Part shown: piece by piece, positions 1 to 5,237 of the stretch
Numbering within the stretch: the stretch's first letter is position 1
Layout of the letters: each line of letters begins with the position of its first letter
Assembly: GCA_964403565.1 (NCBI GenBank)
Contig: CAYOFV010000041.1
Coordinates: 1 to 10,336 of the forward strand
Reading direction: 5' to 3'
Origin: Thioglobus_B sp964403565
GTDB taxonomy: Bacteria; Pseudomonadota; Gammaproteobacteria; PS1; Pseudothioglobaceae
Length of the DNA stretch: 10,336 bases
The notes under the pieces: generated by a model
Told to the model about the DNA's origin: nothing
The model's input: only the letters and a program-made list of their open reading frames with translations
Database searches by the model: none
Translations under genes and position numbers: made by a program

Positions 1-48
1 AGATGGTGTTTTGATGATTATTTATATTTATGCAAAAGTCTCTATTAA

Positions 49-62
49 TTGACATAAATCAA
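49..62. promoter_or_regulatory. FNR/DNR-type box (9 of 10 consensus positions)
   Basis: The site reads TTGAC-ATAA-ATCAA against the family consensus TTGAT-N4-ATCAA, one mismatch in ten. On the minus strand a TATAAA hexamer at 26-21 would place a start point near base 14, putting the box centre (55.5) about 41.5 bases upstream. That is the classical class II activation distance, so the box may serve a leftward gene outside the window. TTGACA within it could also be a plus-strand -35 element, but no clear -10 follows. Inference from sequence only. Confidence 0.5.
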
Positions 63-81
63 GATTTATACAGAAATAGGT

Positions 82-133
82 GCATCTTCTTGGGCTATCG
101 TTAGAGAGTAATATTTCAAGAAGATGCTTTTTT
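82..133 (+). terminator. Intrinsic terminator, plus strand
   Basis: A perfect 11-bp stem (GCATCTTCTTG at 82-92 pairing with CAAGAAGATGC at 117-127) encloses a 24-base loop and is followed directly by six T (128-133). On the opposite strand there is no T-run, so it acts rightward. It probably ends a gene lying left of the window. It could instead be the 3' end of a short RNA begun within the window, because no coding frame can be assigned upstream. Confidence 0.7.
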
Positions 134-215
134 AGCTTAACAGTAAGTTTTATTTAAATTAAACAATATAGGTTAACTTTTACTAAATATTTACAACCCC
201 TGACATACGCTTGAT

Positions 216-229
216 ATGATATAAATCAA
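216..229. promoter_or_regulatory. FNR/DNR-type box upstream of the octaheme cytochrome gene
   Basis: ATGAT-ATAA-ATCAA matches TTGAT-N4-ATCAA at nine of ten positions and has the same ATAA spacer as the box at 49-62. A wider repeat, TTGAT at 211-215 with ATCAA at 225-229, overlaps it. If it works as a class II site the start point would fall near base 264, with a weak -10 (TAGATA, 252-257) and an 80-base leader before the ATG at 347. It is the only recognisable control element directly before the cytochrome gene. The -10 match is poor, so the promoter position is uncertain. Confidence 0.5.
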
Positions 230-346
230 AAAATAAAAATTTATTTATAGATAGATAACTTAAGTTATTTTTTTTTGACACATATTAGATTAAAAATGCG
301 ATTGTGAGAGTAATAAATTTTGTCTAACTAAAACGGAGTAAACATT

Positions 347-1813
347 ATGAGAGAAATAATGAAGAGCATGCTTTTCCTTCTTTCACTGATGTTTTTGAGC
401 AGTTCAGCATTTTCATCAGTATCTGAGCCGCCAGAAAGAATGTCAGCCGAAAGTAAAGAGTGTGTAGATTGCCATAAAGGCAAAGCTGAAAATGCTGGTC
501 TTGTACAACAATGGGGTGATTCGAAACACTATCGCGCCAAAGTTGGTTGTTATGAGTGTCACGCTGCAGATGTAGGTGATAACGACGCATTTTTACACGG
601 TAAAAAAGGTAAGGAAAAACTTATCTCTATTATCGTATCACCACGTGACTGTCAAAATTGTCACGCACAAGAAGTTAAAGAAACAGAAGAATCACACCAC
701 GCTAAAGCTGGTCGTATCTTAGGTTCTTTAGATAACCTACTAGCTGAGGTTGTTGAAGGTAATTCAGCAATGATCACTGAAGGATTCCCAGGTGGTAACT
801 CTGCTGCTGCTGTAAATGGTTGCTGGCAGTGTCATGGTTCACAGGTTAAAGTACTAGCAGATGGTGCTCTTGATCCTGCAACATGGCCGAACACTGGTAT
901 TGGTAGAATTAACCCTGATGGCTCTGAAGGTGCATGTTCAGCATGTCATGGACGTCATAGCTTTAAGGTAGAACAAGCTCGTGCTCCGGAGACATGTGGT
1001 AAGTGTCACATGGGTCCTGACCATCCGCATATCGAAGTTTATAATGAGTCTAAGCATGGTATTGCATATGCTTCTCAGAAAGAAAAACTAGGTATGGATA
1101 AAGCTAAGTGGATTCCTGGTGAAGACTACTATACTGCTCCTACATGTTCAACATGTCATATGGGTGCTACTAAGAATCAAGACGTAACACACGATGTTGG
1201 TATGCGTATTTCTTGGAATAACCGTCCACCAATCTCAATTCGTCCTGAGGTATCTGATAAGAAGATGGGCTTACCTGGTCAACACGTTGACTGGCAGACT
1301 CGTCGTGACAATATGCAAGATGTATGTACAGCATGTCACTCAGATGAGCATACTGAAGCATTCTACGTTCAATACGATGCATTAATTGAACTGTACAATG
1401 AGAAGTTTGCTAAGCCTGGTATTAAGCTTATGAAAGCTGCTAAGCCACTAATGAAGCCTGTTAAGTTCTCTAACAAGCTAGACTTCATTTGGTTTGAGCT
1501 ATGGCACCATGAAGGTCGTCGTGCTCGTCACGGTGCAGCGATGATGGGTCCTGATATCACGCACTGGCATGGTACTTATGAGATTGCTAGAAACTTCTAT
1601 ACTCATATGCTTCCTGAATTGGAGAAATTAGTAGAGAAAGGATTAGCATCAAATAATAGCAAGAAGCAAGACGCTGCTCACAAGCTTCAAGCTGCAATTG
1701 ATGAAGTGCTTAACTCTGACAACCACAAGTGGTACTTGGGTAAGATGAGTGATAAGCAAAAAGCAATCCGTGCTAAAGCGACTGCTGACTTTAAAGCTCA
1801 ATTTGAAAAATAA
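347..1813 (+). CDS. hao: Octaheme cytochrome c of the hydroxylamine oxidoreductase family, probably reductive type
   Basis: A periplasmic multiheme enzyme of 488 residues. An N-terminal signal peptide (about residues 1-23, hydrophobic core 8-20) is followed by exactly eight CXXCH heme sites with cysteines starting at 39, 68, 102, 159, 197, 217, 267 and 327. The C-terminal block after heme 8 carries the HAO signature ELWHHEGRRAR (384-394) and GPDITHWHG (401-409). In oxidative HAO of ammonia oxidisers a tyrosine in this D-x-x-x-W-H-G segment crosslinks to the catalytic P460 heme. Here that position is Ile404, as in the epsilonproteobacterial-type Hao that reduces nitrite or hydroxylamine. The direction of catalysis is inferred. 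GGAG at 335-338, eight bases before the ATG, supports the start. A second ATG at codon 5 is possible. Arginine is mostly CGT (13 of 18 codons), suggesting strong expression. No NapC/NrfH-type electron donor is adjacent. Confidence 0.9.
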   Translation: MREIMKSMLFLLSLMFLSSSAFSSVSEPPERMSAESKECVDCHKGKAENAGLVQQWGDSKHYRAKVGCYECHAADVGDNDAFLHGKKGKEKLISIIVSPRDCQNCHAQEVKETEESHHAKAGRILGSLDNLLAEVVEGNSAMITEGFPGGNSAAAVNGCWQCHGSQVKVLADGALDPATWPNTGIGRINPDGSEGACSACHGRHSFKVEQARAPETCGKCHMGPDHPHIEVYNESKHGIAYASQKEKLGMDKAKWIPGEDYYTAPTCSTCHMGATKNQDVTHDVGMRISWNNRPPISIRPEVSDKKMGLPGQHVDWQTRRDNMQDVCTACHSDEHTEAFYVQYDALIELYNEKFAKPGIKLMKAAKPLMKPVKFSNKLDFIWFELWHHEGRRARHGAAMMGPDITHWHGTYEIARNFYTHMLPELEKLVEKGLASNNSKKQDAAHKLQAAIDEVLNSDNHKWYLGKMSDKQKAIRAKATADFKAQFEK

Positions 1814-1835
1814 TTTAGTTTTATAAGTCGCAACT

Positions 1836-1877
1836 AAATACCCCTTATTAAGGCAACTTATAAGGGGTATTTTTTTA
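1836..1877 (+). terminator. Strong hairpin terminator between cytochrome and TPR genes
   Basis: A 13-bp stem (1836-1848 with 1860-1872, core ATACCCCTTAT/ATAAGGGGTAT) with an 11-base loop runs into a T-tract ending at 1876. It lies 22 bases after the cytochrome stop and only 24 bases before the next ATG, leaving no room for a separate promoter. It therefore probably acts as a partial terminator or mRNA-stabilising element, giving much more cytochrome mRNA than TPR mRNA. Confidence 0.85.
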
Positions 1878-1900
1878 CTTTTATTTAATTGGAGAAAAAC

Positions 1901-2389
1901 ATGAAACATAACTTAAAGCTTATACCTATATTGTTTGTATCTATTGGTATTACCAGTCTTACTTGGGCAAATCCACAGTCATCTATCTCTAGCAAAATAT
2001 TGCAACAAGGTAAGCAAATGATGACCGATAATAAATACCAAAAAGAAGAAGATAGATTAACTAAACTTACGCAAACATCGCCTTCTAAATCATCATATGT
2101 TGGGCTTGCCAATTTATACATGGCGCAAAATAAAAACGAACAAGCTATAAAAAATTATCAAGAAGCATCGCTTTACGATCCAAAAGATCCTAAACTATTT
2201 ACCTCTATGTCTGTAGCTTACTTACACCAAGGTTTGTATGAAATGTCTAAGGCTATGGCAGAGCATGCACTAACACTTGATCCTGCACTAACTCATGCAG
2301 ACAAAATTATTACCTATATTGATAAAAAACAAGAGGTATTAAAAAAAGCAGCTGAAGCCGATAAAGGCGCTATAGCAGCACACGAATAA
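1901..2389 (+). CDS. Small exported tetratricopeptide-repeat protein
   Basis: 162 residues. The start is the ATG at 1901 because GGAG (1891-1894) sits six bases before it; an in-frame TTG at 1889 overlaps that ribosome site and is unlikely. Residues 1-23 form a signal peptide ending in a plausible cleavage site (TWA before Asn24), so the product should be periplasmic. Two TPR units are visible at about 64-97 (SYVGLANLYMAQ..., ending DPKDP) and 98-131 (ending LDPAL). The C-terminus is helical and rich in Lys, Ala and Glu. TPR proteins act as protein-binding scaffolds. Lying just downstream of the octaheme cytochrome on the same strand, it is a candidate assembly or docking partner for it, but no specific function can be read from the sequence. 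Confidence 0.85.
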   Translation: MKHNLKLIPILFVSIGITSLTWANPQSSISSKILQQGKQMMTDNKYQKEEDRLTKLTQTSPSKSSYVGLANLYMAQNKNEQAIKNYQEASLYDPKDPKLFTSMSVAYLHQGLYEMSKAMAEHALTLDPALTHADKIITYIDKKQEVLKKAAEADKGAIAAHE

Positions 2390-2396
2390 AAATTTT

Positions 2397-2426
2397 AGCG
2401 ATAGGTTAATGCATGCATCTATCGCT
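2397..2426. terminator. Hairpin between convergent TPR and Crp/Fnr genes, possibly bidirectional
   Basis: AGCGATAG (2397-2404) pairs with CTATCGCT (2419-2426), and the 14-base loop contains the self-complementary ATGCATGCAT (2409-2418). On the plus strand it is followed by TTAAAAATT; on the minus strand by AAAATTTTTATT. The right arm lies inside the last codons of the minus-strand gene. Only 16 bases separate the two stop codons, so a shared two-way terminator is economical, but the T-tracts are poor. Confidence 0.5.
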
Positions 2427-3116
2427 TAAAAATTCCTGACAATTAGAGCCTGTAACTCTATCACAATACTTGCACAACTCATCACCTGTATCTAGCACTA
2501 TTGACTTACCTTCAAGGCTGATACCTTCTTTTTTAAGATTTAATAAAGCTCGTGAAAATGATTCAGGTTTCATGCCTAAATACGAGGCGATTAGATGTTT
2601 TGAATATGGCAAAGTAAAGCTGTTATCAATCTTAGCATGAACCAAATACCAGCCTACTTTTTCCTTGGTGGTTTTAAGTTGCAATACCTCTTTGCTCAGC
2701 ATTAACTTTTGCACATTACCAGCAAGAAAGTTAATAATATTTAAAGCAAACTGACGATTCTTACTAGCAAATGCATCAATTACATCTTTATTAAAAGAAA
2801 GCAGCGTGGTATTTTTTACAAATTCTGCACACACATCATAATGCTCAGAAAAATACATTGGTGATATCGCATCAGCTTTATCAACAATACTTATTACGAT
2901 CTCCTCGCCCTTCTCGTCAACTCTAGTTAGCTTGAACAAGCCTTCGTATGTGATATAACACTTAGCATGCTCTTCGGTGTCAAAAGTAACCATCTCACCA
3001 CGATGATATTGCTTGATGTGCATATCTTCAAACAATTGCTCTAAATCCTTATCATCAATACCGTCAAATAAAGATACTCTTGATAAAAAATTATAATATT
3101 TGTTTATTGATTGCAT
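2406..3116 (-). CDS. Crp/Fnr-family transcription regulator with C-terminal four-cysteine tail
   Basis: 236 residues. The N-terminal part (about 10-125) is a cyclic-nucleotide-binding-type sensor beta-barrel (FDGIDDKDLEQLF, then YHRGEMV and ITYEGLFKL). A long dimer helix follows (about 126-150). A winged helix-turn-helix spans about 170-207, with recognition helix MKPESFSRAL. Glu185, Ser188 and Arg189 reproduce the E-x-x-S-R pattern that in FNR and DNR reads TTGAT-N4-ATCAA. The N-terminal cysteine cluster of E. coli FNR is absent; the only other cysteines are Cys53 and Cys96. The C-terminus has Cys215, Cys218, Cys226 and Cys234. Bacillus Fnr also binds its [4Fe-4S] cluster at the C-terminus, with different spacing, so an oxygen- or NO-sensing cluster is plausible but unproven. 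The gene is divergent from the thioredoxin-fold gene and shares an FNR box with it, suggesting autoregulation. It could instead be a heme- or NO-responsive DNR-type protein. Confidence 0.88.
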   Translation of the reverse strand: MQSINKYYNFLSRVSLFDGIDDKDLEQLFEDMHIKQYHRGEMVTFDTEEHAKCYITYEGLFKLTRVDEKGEEIVISIVDKADAISPMYFSEHYDVCAEFVKNTTLLSFNKDVIDAFASKNRQFALNIINFLAGNVQKLMLSKEVLQLKTTKEKVGWYLVHAKIDNSFTLPYSKHLIASYLGMKPESFSRALLNLKKEGISLEGKSIVLDTGDELCKYCDRVTGSNCQEFLSDRCMH

Positions 3117-3117
3117 G

Positions 3118-3125
3118 CCCCCCCC
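3118..3125 (-). promoter_or_regulatory. Run of eight G in the ribosome-binding region of the Crp/Fnr gene
   Basis: Reading the minus strand, the sequence before the start codon is TTGGGGGGGGC-ATG: eight consecutive G, one base from the start codon. No other Shine-Dalgarno sequence is present, so part of the run must serve as the ribosome site. A G8 homopolymer in such AT-rich DNA is unusual and is prone to length change by slippage, which would shift ribosome-site spacing. Confidence 0.6.
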
Positions 3126-3162
3126 AAGATATGTTCTAGAAGATTAATTATACTCATATTGA

Positions 3163-3236
3163 GTTATAAAAAAATATCATATGTTGATCTTCTTGATATT
3201 AATCAAGTGTTTCAATATATTGGCAAATCTTAAAAT
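3163..3236. promoter_or_regulatory. Divergent promoter region with a perfect central FNR/DNR box
   Basis: TTGAT-ATTA-ATCAA at 3193-3206 matches the FNR/DNR consensus at all ten positions. Its centre (3199.5) lies midway between the two divergent start codons, with 76 bases between the box edge and each ATG. Rightward, TAAAAT at 3231-3236 can be the -10 for the thioredoxin-fold gene. Leftward, TATAAC (3168-3163, minus strand) can be the -10 for the regulator. Both place the box about 43 bases upstream of the start point, close to the class II activator position. An extra TTGAT half-site lies at 3184-3188. Confidence 0.65.
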
Positions 3237-3269
3237 ATCATCTGCCTTAGTAAGTTTTAACTCTTAAGC

Positions 3270-3275
3270 TATAAT
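3270..3275 (+). promoter_or_regulatory. Consensus -10 hexamer immediately before the thioredoxin-fold start codon
   Basis: TATAAT is a perfect -10 element, and its expected start point (about 3282) falls at the ATG at 3283, which would give a leaderless mRNA. No Shine-Dalgarno sequence is visible before this ATG, which agrees with that reading. The -35 match is weak (TTAGTA, 3247-3252). It may be a second promoter in addition to the FNR-box one. Confidence 0.4.
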
Positions 3276-3282
3276 TTAGCGC

Positions 3283-3783
3283 ATGAAGATTAAGCACCCA
3301 AATAGAAAAACTATTATGCAAATAATGATGGTAATAATTGCCATTATTGTTATTCGCGCCTGGCAATCACAAGATCTTGTTCAAGGCAGAGTTCCATCAT
3401 TTGCCTCAAAAACTCTAACTGGCGAGATAATGGATTCTAACCCTGAAGCAAATAAAGCTATTCTTATTCATTTTTGGGCGACTTGGTGTAGGGTATGTTC
3501 GCTAGAAAATGACAATATTCAAAATTTAATGGATGATTACAAGGTACTCAATATTGCTCTTCAATCTGGCAGTGATGACGAAATATCAAACTATGCCAAT
3601 GAAAACAATATGGCGCTTGATAATATTATCAATGATCAAAACGGTTCTTTAGCTAATCTATTTGGAGTAACCGGAACTCCAAGTAGTTTTATCATCAACC
3701 CCGAAGGCAGAATTCAATTCACAGAGGTAGGCTATGTCACAACTCTTGGTTATAAATTACGCCTATGGTGGGCATCACAATGA
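3283..3783 (+). CDS. Membrane-anchored thioredoxin-fold (TlpA/ResA/ScsD-like) thiol-disulfide oxidoreductase
   Basis: 166 residues. One N-terminal hydrophobic segment (about 10-27) should anchor the protein in the inner membrane with its domain in the periplasm. The thioredoxin-like domain carries the active site WATWCRVC (Cys69, Cys72) and the cis-proline loop GTPSSF (Pro133), followed by IINPEGRI. The TlpA family includes ResA and CcmG, which reduce apocytochrome c heme-site thiols, and ScsD-like disulfide enzymes; the exact member cannot be fixed. The CRVC dipeptide differs from the more common CxPC form. Control by an FNR box shared with the regulator suggests a role under low oxygen, perhaps keeping the CXXCH cysteines of the nearby octaheme cytochrome reduced (inference). 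Its stop overlaps the ung start by ATGA. No ribosome site precedes its own ATG. Confidence 0.85.
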   Translation: MKIKHPNRKTIMQIMMVIIAIIVIRAWQSQDLVQGRVPSFASKTLTGEIMDSNPEANKAILIHFWATWCRVCSLENDNIQNLMDDYKVLNIALQSGSDDEISNYANENNMALDNIINDQNGSLANLFGVTGTPSSFIINPEGRIQFTEVGYVTTLGYKLRLWWASQ

Positions 3784-4442
3784 TTCCTGATCTGGGCGAT
3801 TGGTCTAAATATCTTAACCATCCTTCTGAACAACCATACTTTACACGACTAATAGATTTTCTAAAAACACGTAACAAAGAAGGTGCAATCATCTACCCTG
3901 CAAAAGATAGTTGGTTTAAAGCCTTTGAGCTCACGCAATTTAAAAATACAAAAGTAATAATACTTGGGCAAGATCCATACCACAATCCACATCAAGCTCA
4001 AGGTTTAAGCTTTTCAGTAGCAAATGGCACAACCTTGCCACCGTCACTTAAAAATATCTACAAAGAACTTGAATTAGATCTTGGTATCAAACCTAGCGCA
4101 AATGGTGATTTGACTCATTGGGCAAATCAAGGTGTGCTATTGCTTAATAGCGTACTAACTGTTGAAAAAAATTCACCTGGCTCGCATGTCAATATTGGAT
4201 GGGAAGAGTTTACTAGTGTAACTATAGATGCACTTAATGAAAATAAGCAAAATTTAGTATTTTTACTTTGGGGAGCTTATGCGCAAAAAAAAGCAGAATT
4301 TATTGATAAGTCAAAACACCTAGTGTTAACCGCACCGCACCCTTCACCATTTTCAGCACATAAAGGTTTTTTTGGTTCTAAGCATTTTTCCAAAACCAAC
4401 GAATACCTTAAAACCCACAACCTCAAACCAATCAACTGGTAG
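3780..4442 (+). CDS. ung: Uracil-DNA glycosylase (family 1)
   Basis: This enzyme excises uracil from DNA at the first step of base excision repair in the cytoplasm. The 220-residue product shows the catalytic GQDPYH motif (about residues 63-68), the uracil-specificity stretch LLLNSVLTV and the DNA-intercalation loop HPSPFSAHKGFFG near the C-terminus, all diagnostic of Ung. Length is normal for the family. I chose the ATG at 3780, which overlaps the preceding stop as ATGA and has GGTGGG (3767-3772) seven bases upstream. An ATG at 3765 would add five residues and lacks a good ribosome site. The overlap implies co-transcription with the thioredoxin-fold gene. The first palindrome of the downstream transposase element begins five bases after the stop. 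Confidence 0.96.
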   Translation: MIPDLGDWSKYLNHPSEQPYFTRLIDFLKTRNKEGAIIYPAKDSWFKAFELTQFKNTKVIILGQDPYHNPHQAQGLSFSVANGTTLPPSLKNIYKELELDLGIKPSANGDLTHWANQGVLLLNSVLTVEKNSPGSHVNIGWEEFTSVTIDALNENKQNLVFLLWGAYAQKKAEFIDKSKHLVLTAPHPSPFSAHKGFFGSKHFSKTNEYLKTHNLKPINW

Positions 4443-4447
4443 TCATT

Positions 4448-4472
4448 ATTCAGCAAGCCTTGCTTGCTTAAT
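4448..4472 (+). repeat. REP-like palindrome, copy A
   Basis: The left arm ATTCAGCAAGC, loop CTT and right arm GCTTGCTTAAT form a hairpin with one mismatch: T at 4469 where copy C has G. The loop defines its orientation, which is the same as copy C. It lies between ung and the transposase, and may also serve as a 3' hairpin for the ung transcript. Confidence 0.9.
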
Positions 4473-4511
4473 TGTTTATATATAGCTATTTATTATATTT
4501 TTTATGGTTAA

Positions 4512-4536
4512 ATTCAGCAAGCAAGGCTTGCTGAAT
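4512..4536 (-). repeat. REP-like palindrome, copy B (inverted)
   Basis: ATTCAGCAAGC, loop AAG, GCTTGCTGAAT: a perfect 11-bp stem. The 25 bases are the exact reverse complement of copy C, so B points the other way. With A, 39 bases upstream, it makes an inverted pair like the paired REPs in BIMEs. It ends 23 bases before the transposase start, and the region where a -35 for that gene would lie is inside it. Confidence 0.92.
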
Positions 4537-4547
4537 AAAAAAAGATA

Positions 4548-4553
4548 TATAAT
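4548..4553 (+). promoter_or_regulatory. Consensus -10 hexamer before the transposase gene
   Basis: TATAAT lies six bases before the ATG at 4560, which would make the mRNA leaderless. There is no Shine-Dalgarno sequence. The matching -35 region (about 4525-4531) falls within palindrome B, so protein binding to that palindrome could block transcription of the gene. Confidence 0.45.
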
Positions 4554-4559
4554 GATTCT

Positions 4560-5225
4560 ATGGGAATTAGAAAAATAGATTTTGTTAATGACGAGTATTA
4601 TCATGTGTTTAATCGCGGAGTAGATAAACGCACAATTTTTACAACTAAAGATGAAATGTATTTTTTCTTTAACCGCTTATCAGCACTAAATAATACCGAT
4701 AGCAGTAAGAAAACATCTAATAAAAGAAACTATAAAAAAGATAGTGCAGTATTTGGAGATGGTGATAAATTGGTAAAAATTGTTGCTTATTGTTTATTAC
4801 CCAATCATTTTCACCTATTGCTTAAACAACAATCTGAAAATGGAATTTCTATTTTTATGCAAAGACTTGGAACATCGTATACTAAATTTTTTAATGATCA
4901 CAATGACAGAACAGGATCACTGTTTCAAGGTAAATTTAAAGCCAGTCATTTAAGTGGTGAATTCGCCCTACCAACACTATCAGCATACGTAAATCTTAAC
5001 TACAAACATCACAAAATTGATCCAAGAGAAAATTTAGTTAAAACAAGTTTATTCGAATATTTCAATGAAGAACTGGGAGTTAGTATTTGTGATAAAGATG
5101 AAGTAAGTAATATTATCAAAGAAGCTGACGGGCTTGATAATTATAAAAAATACATTAAACAAGCCTCTATGGCGTTTGCTAACAATAAAAATATAATACT
5201 TGATGAGAACTTATTTGAATTTTAA
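4560..5225 (+). CDS. rayT: REP-associated tyrosine transposase (RAYT, Y1/HUH family)
   Basis: 221 residues. It begins with the family-typical YYHVFNRGVDKRTIF (13-27). The metal-binding HUH motif is PNHFHLLL (81-88, His83 and His85). The likely catalytic tyrosine is Tyr107 in QRLGTSYTKFFN, followed by the conserved GSLFQGKFKA (119-128). All catalytic elements are present and the frame is intact, so the enzyme may be active. Such proteins nick and join single-stranded DNA at REP hairpins and are thought to spread them. Three copies of a 25-nt palindrome flank the gene here. Residues 44-70 form a polar, lysine- and asparagine-rich insertion. Arginine is AGA or CGC in all eight cases and never CGT, unlike the octaheme cytochrome gene. 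An alternative label would be a general IS200-like transposase, but the single gene with flanking palindromes favours RAYT. Confidence 0.9.
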   Translation: MGIRKIDFVNDEYYHVFNRGVDKRTIFTTKDEMYFFFNRLSALNNTDSSKKTSNKRNYKKDSAVFGDGDKLVKIVAYCLLPNHFHLLLKQQSENGISIFMQRLGTSYTKFFNDHNDRTGSLFQGKFKASHLSGEFALPTLSAYVNLNYKHHKIDPRENLVKTSLFEYFNEELGVSICDKDEVSNIIKEADGLDNYKKYIKQASMAFANNKNIILDENLFEF

Positions 5226-5237
5226 TCTAACTCTAAA

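Larger units (their letters stand above)
1..346. other. Non-coding leader region before the octaheme cytochrome gene
   Basis: No convincing gene lies here. The first 45-50 bases could be the 3' end of an upstream gene: two plus frames stay open from base 1 and stop at 46-48 and 50-52, but neither short peptide is recognisable. The rest is very AT-rich and contains the FNR-like boxes at 49-62 and 216-229 and the terminator hairpin at 82-133, listed separately. A TTGACA hexamer at 275-280 looks like a -35 element but no good -10 follows at the right distance. Confidence 0.7.

Noticed and set aside
211..229. TTGAT-N9-ATCAA as a distinct operator
   Set aside because: Nine-base spacing does not fit the FNR/DNR dimer; the overlapping ATGAT-N4-ATCAA site at 216-229 explains the sequence better.
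345..590. Minus-strand open frame opposite the start of the octaheme cytochrome gene
   Set aside because: It lies wholly antisense to a convincing gene with eight heme motifs and a signal peptide, and its own translation shows no recognisable domain.
1649..2121. Minus-strand open frames opposite the cytochrome end and the TPR gene
   Set aside because: They are shadows of real genes. The second covers most of a coding region with a signal peptide and TPR motifs, and neither has a ribosome site or family resemblance.
4439..4442. GTAG tetranucleotide before palindrome A, as found at classical REP feet
   Set aside because: It overlaps the ung stop codon, is separated from the palindrome by five bases, and no counterpart exists at copies B or C, so it is probably chance.
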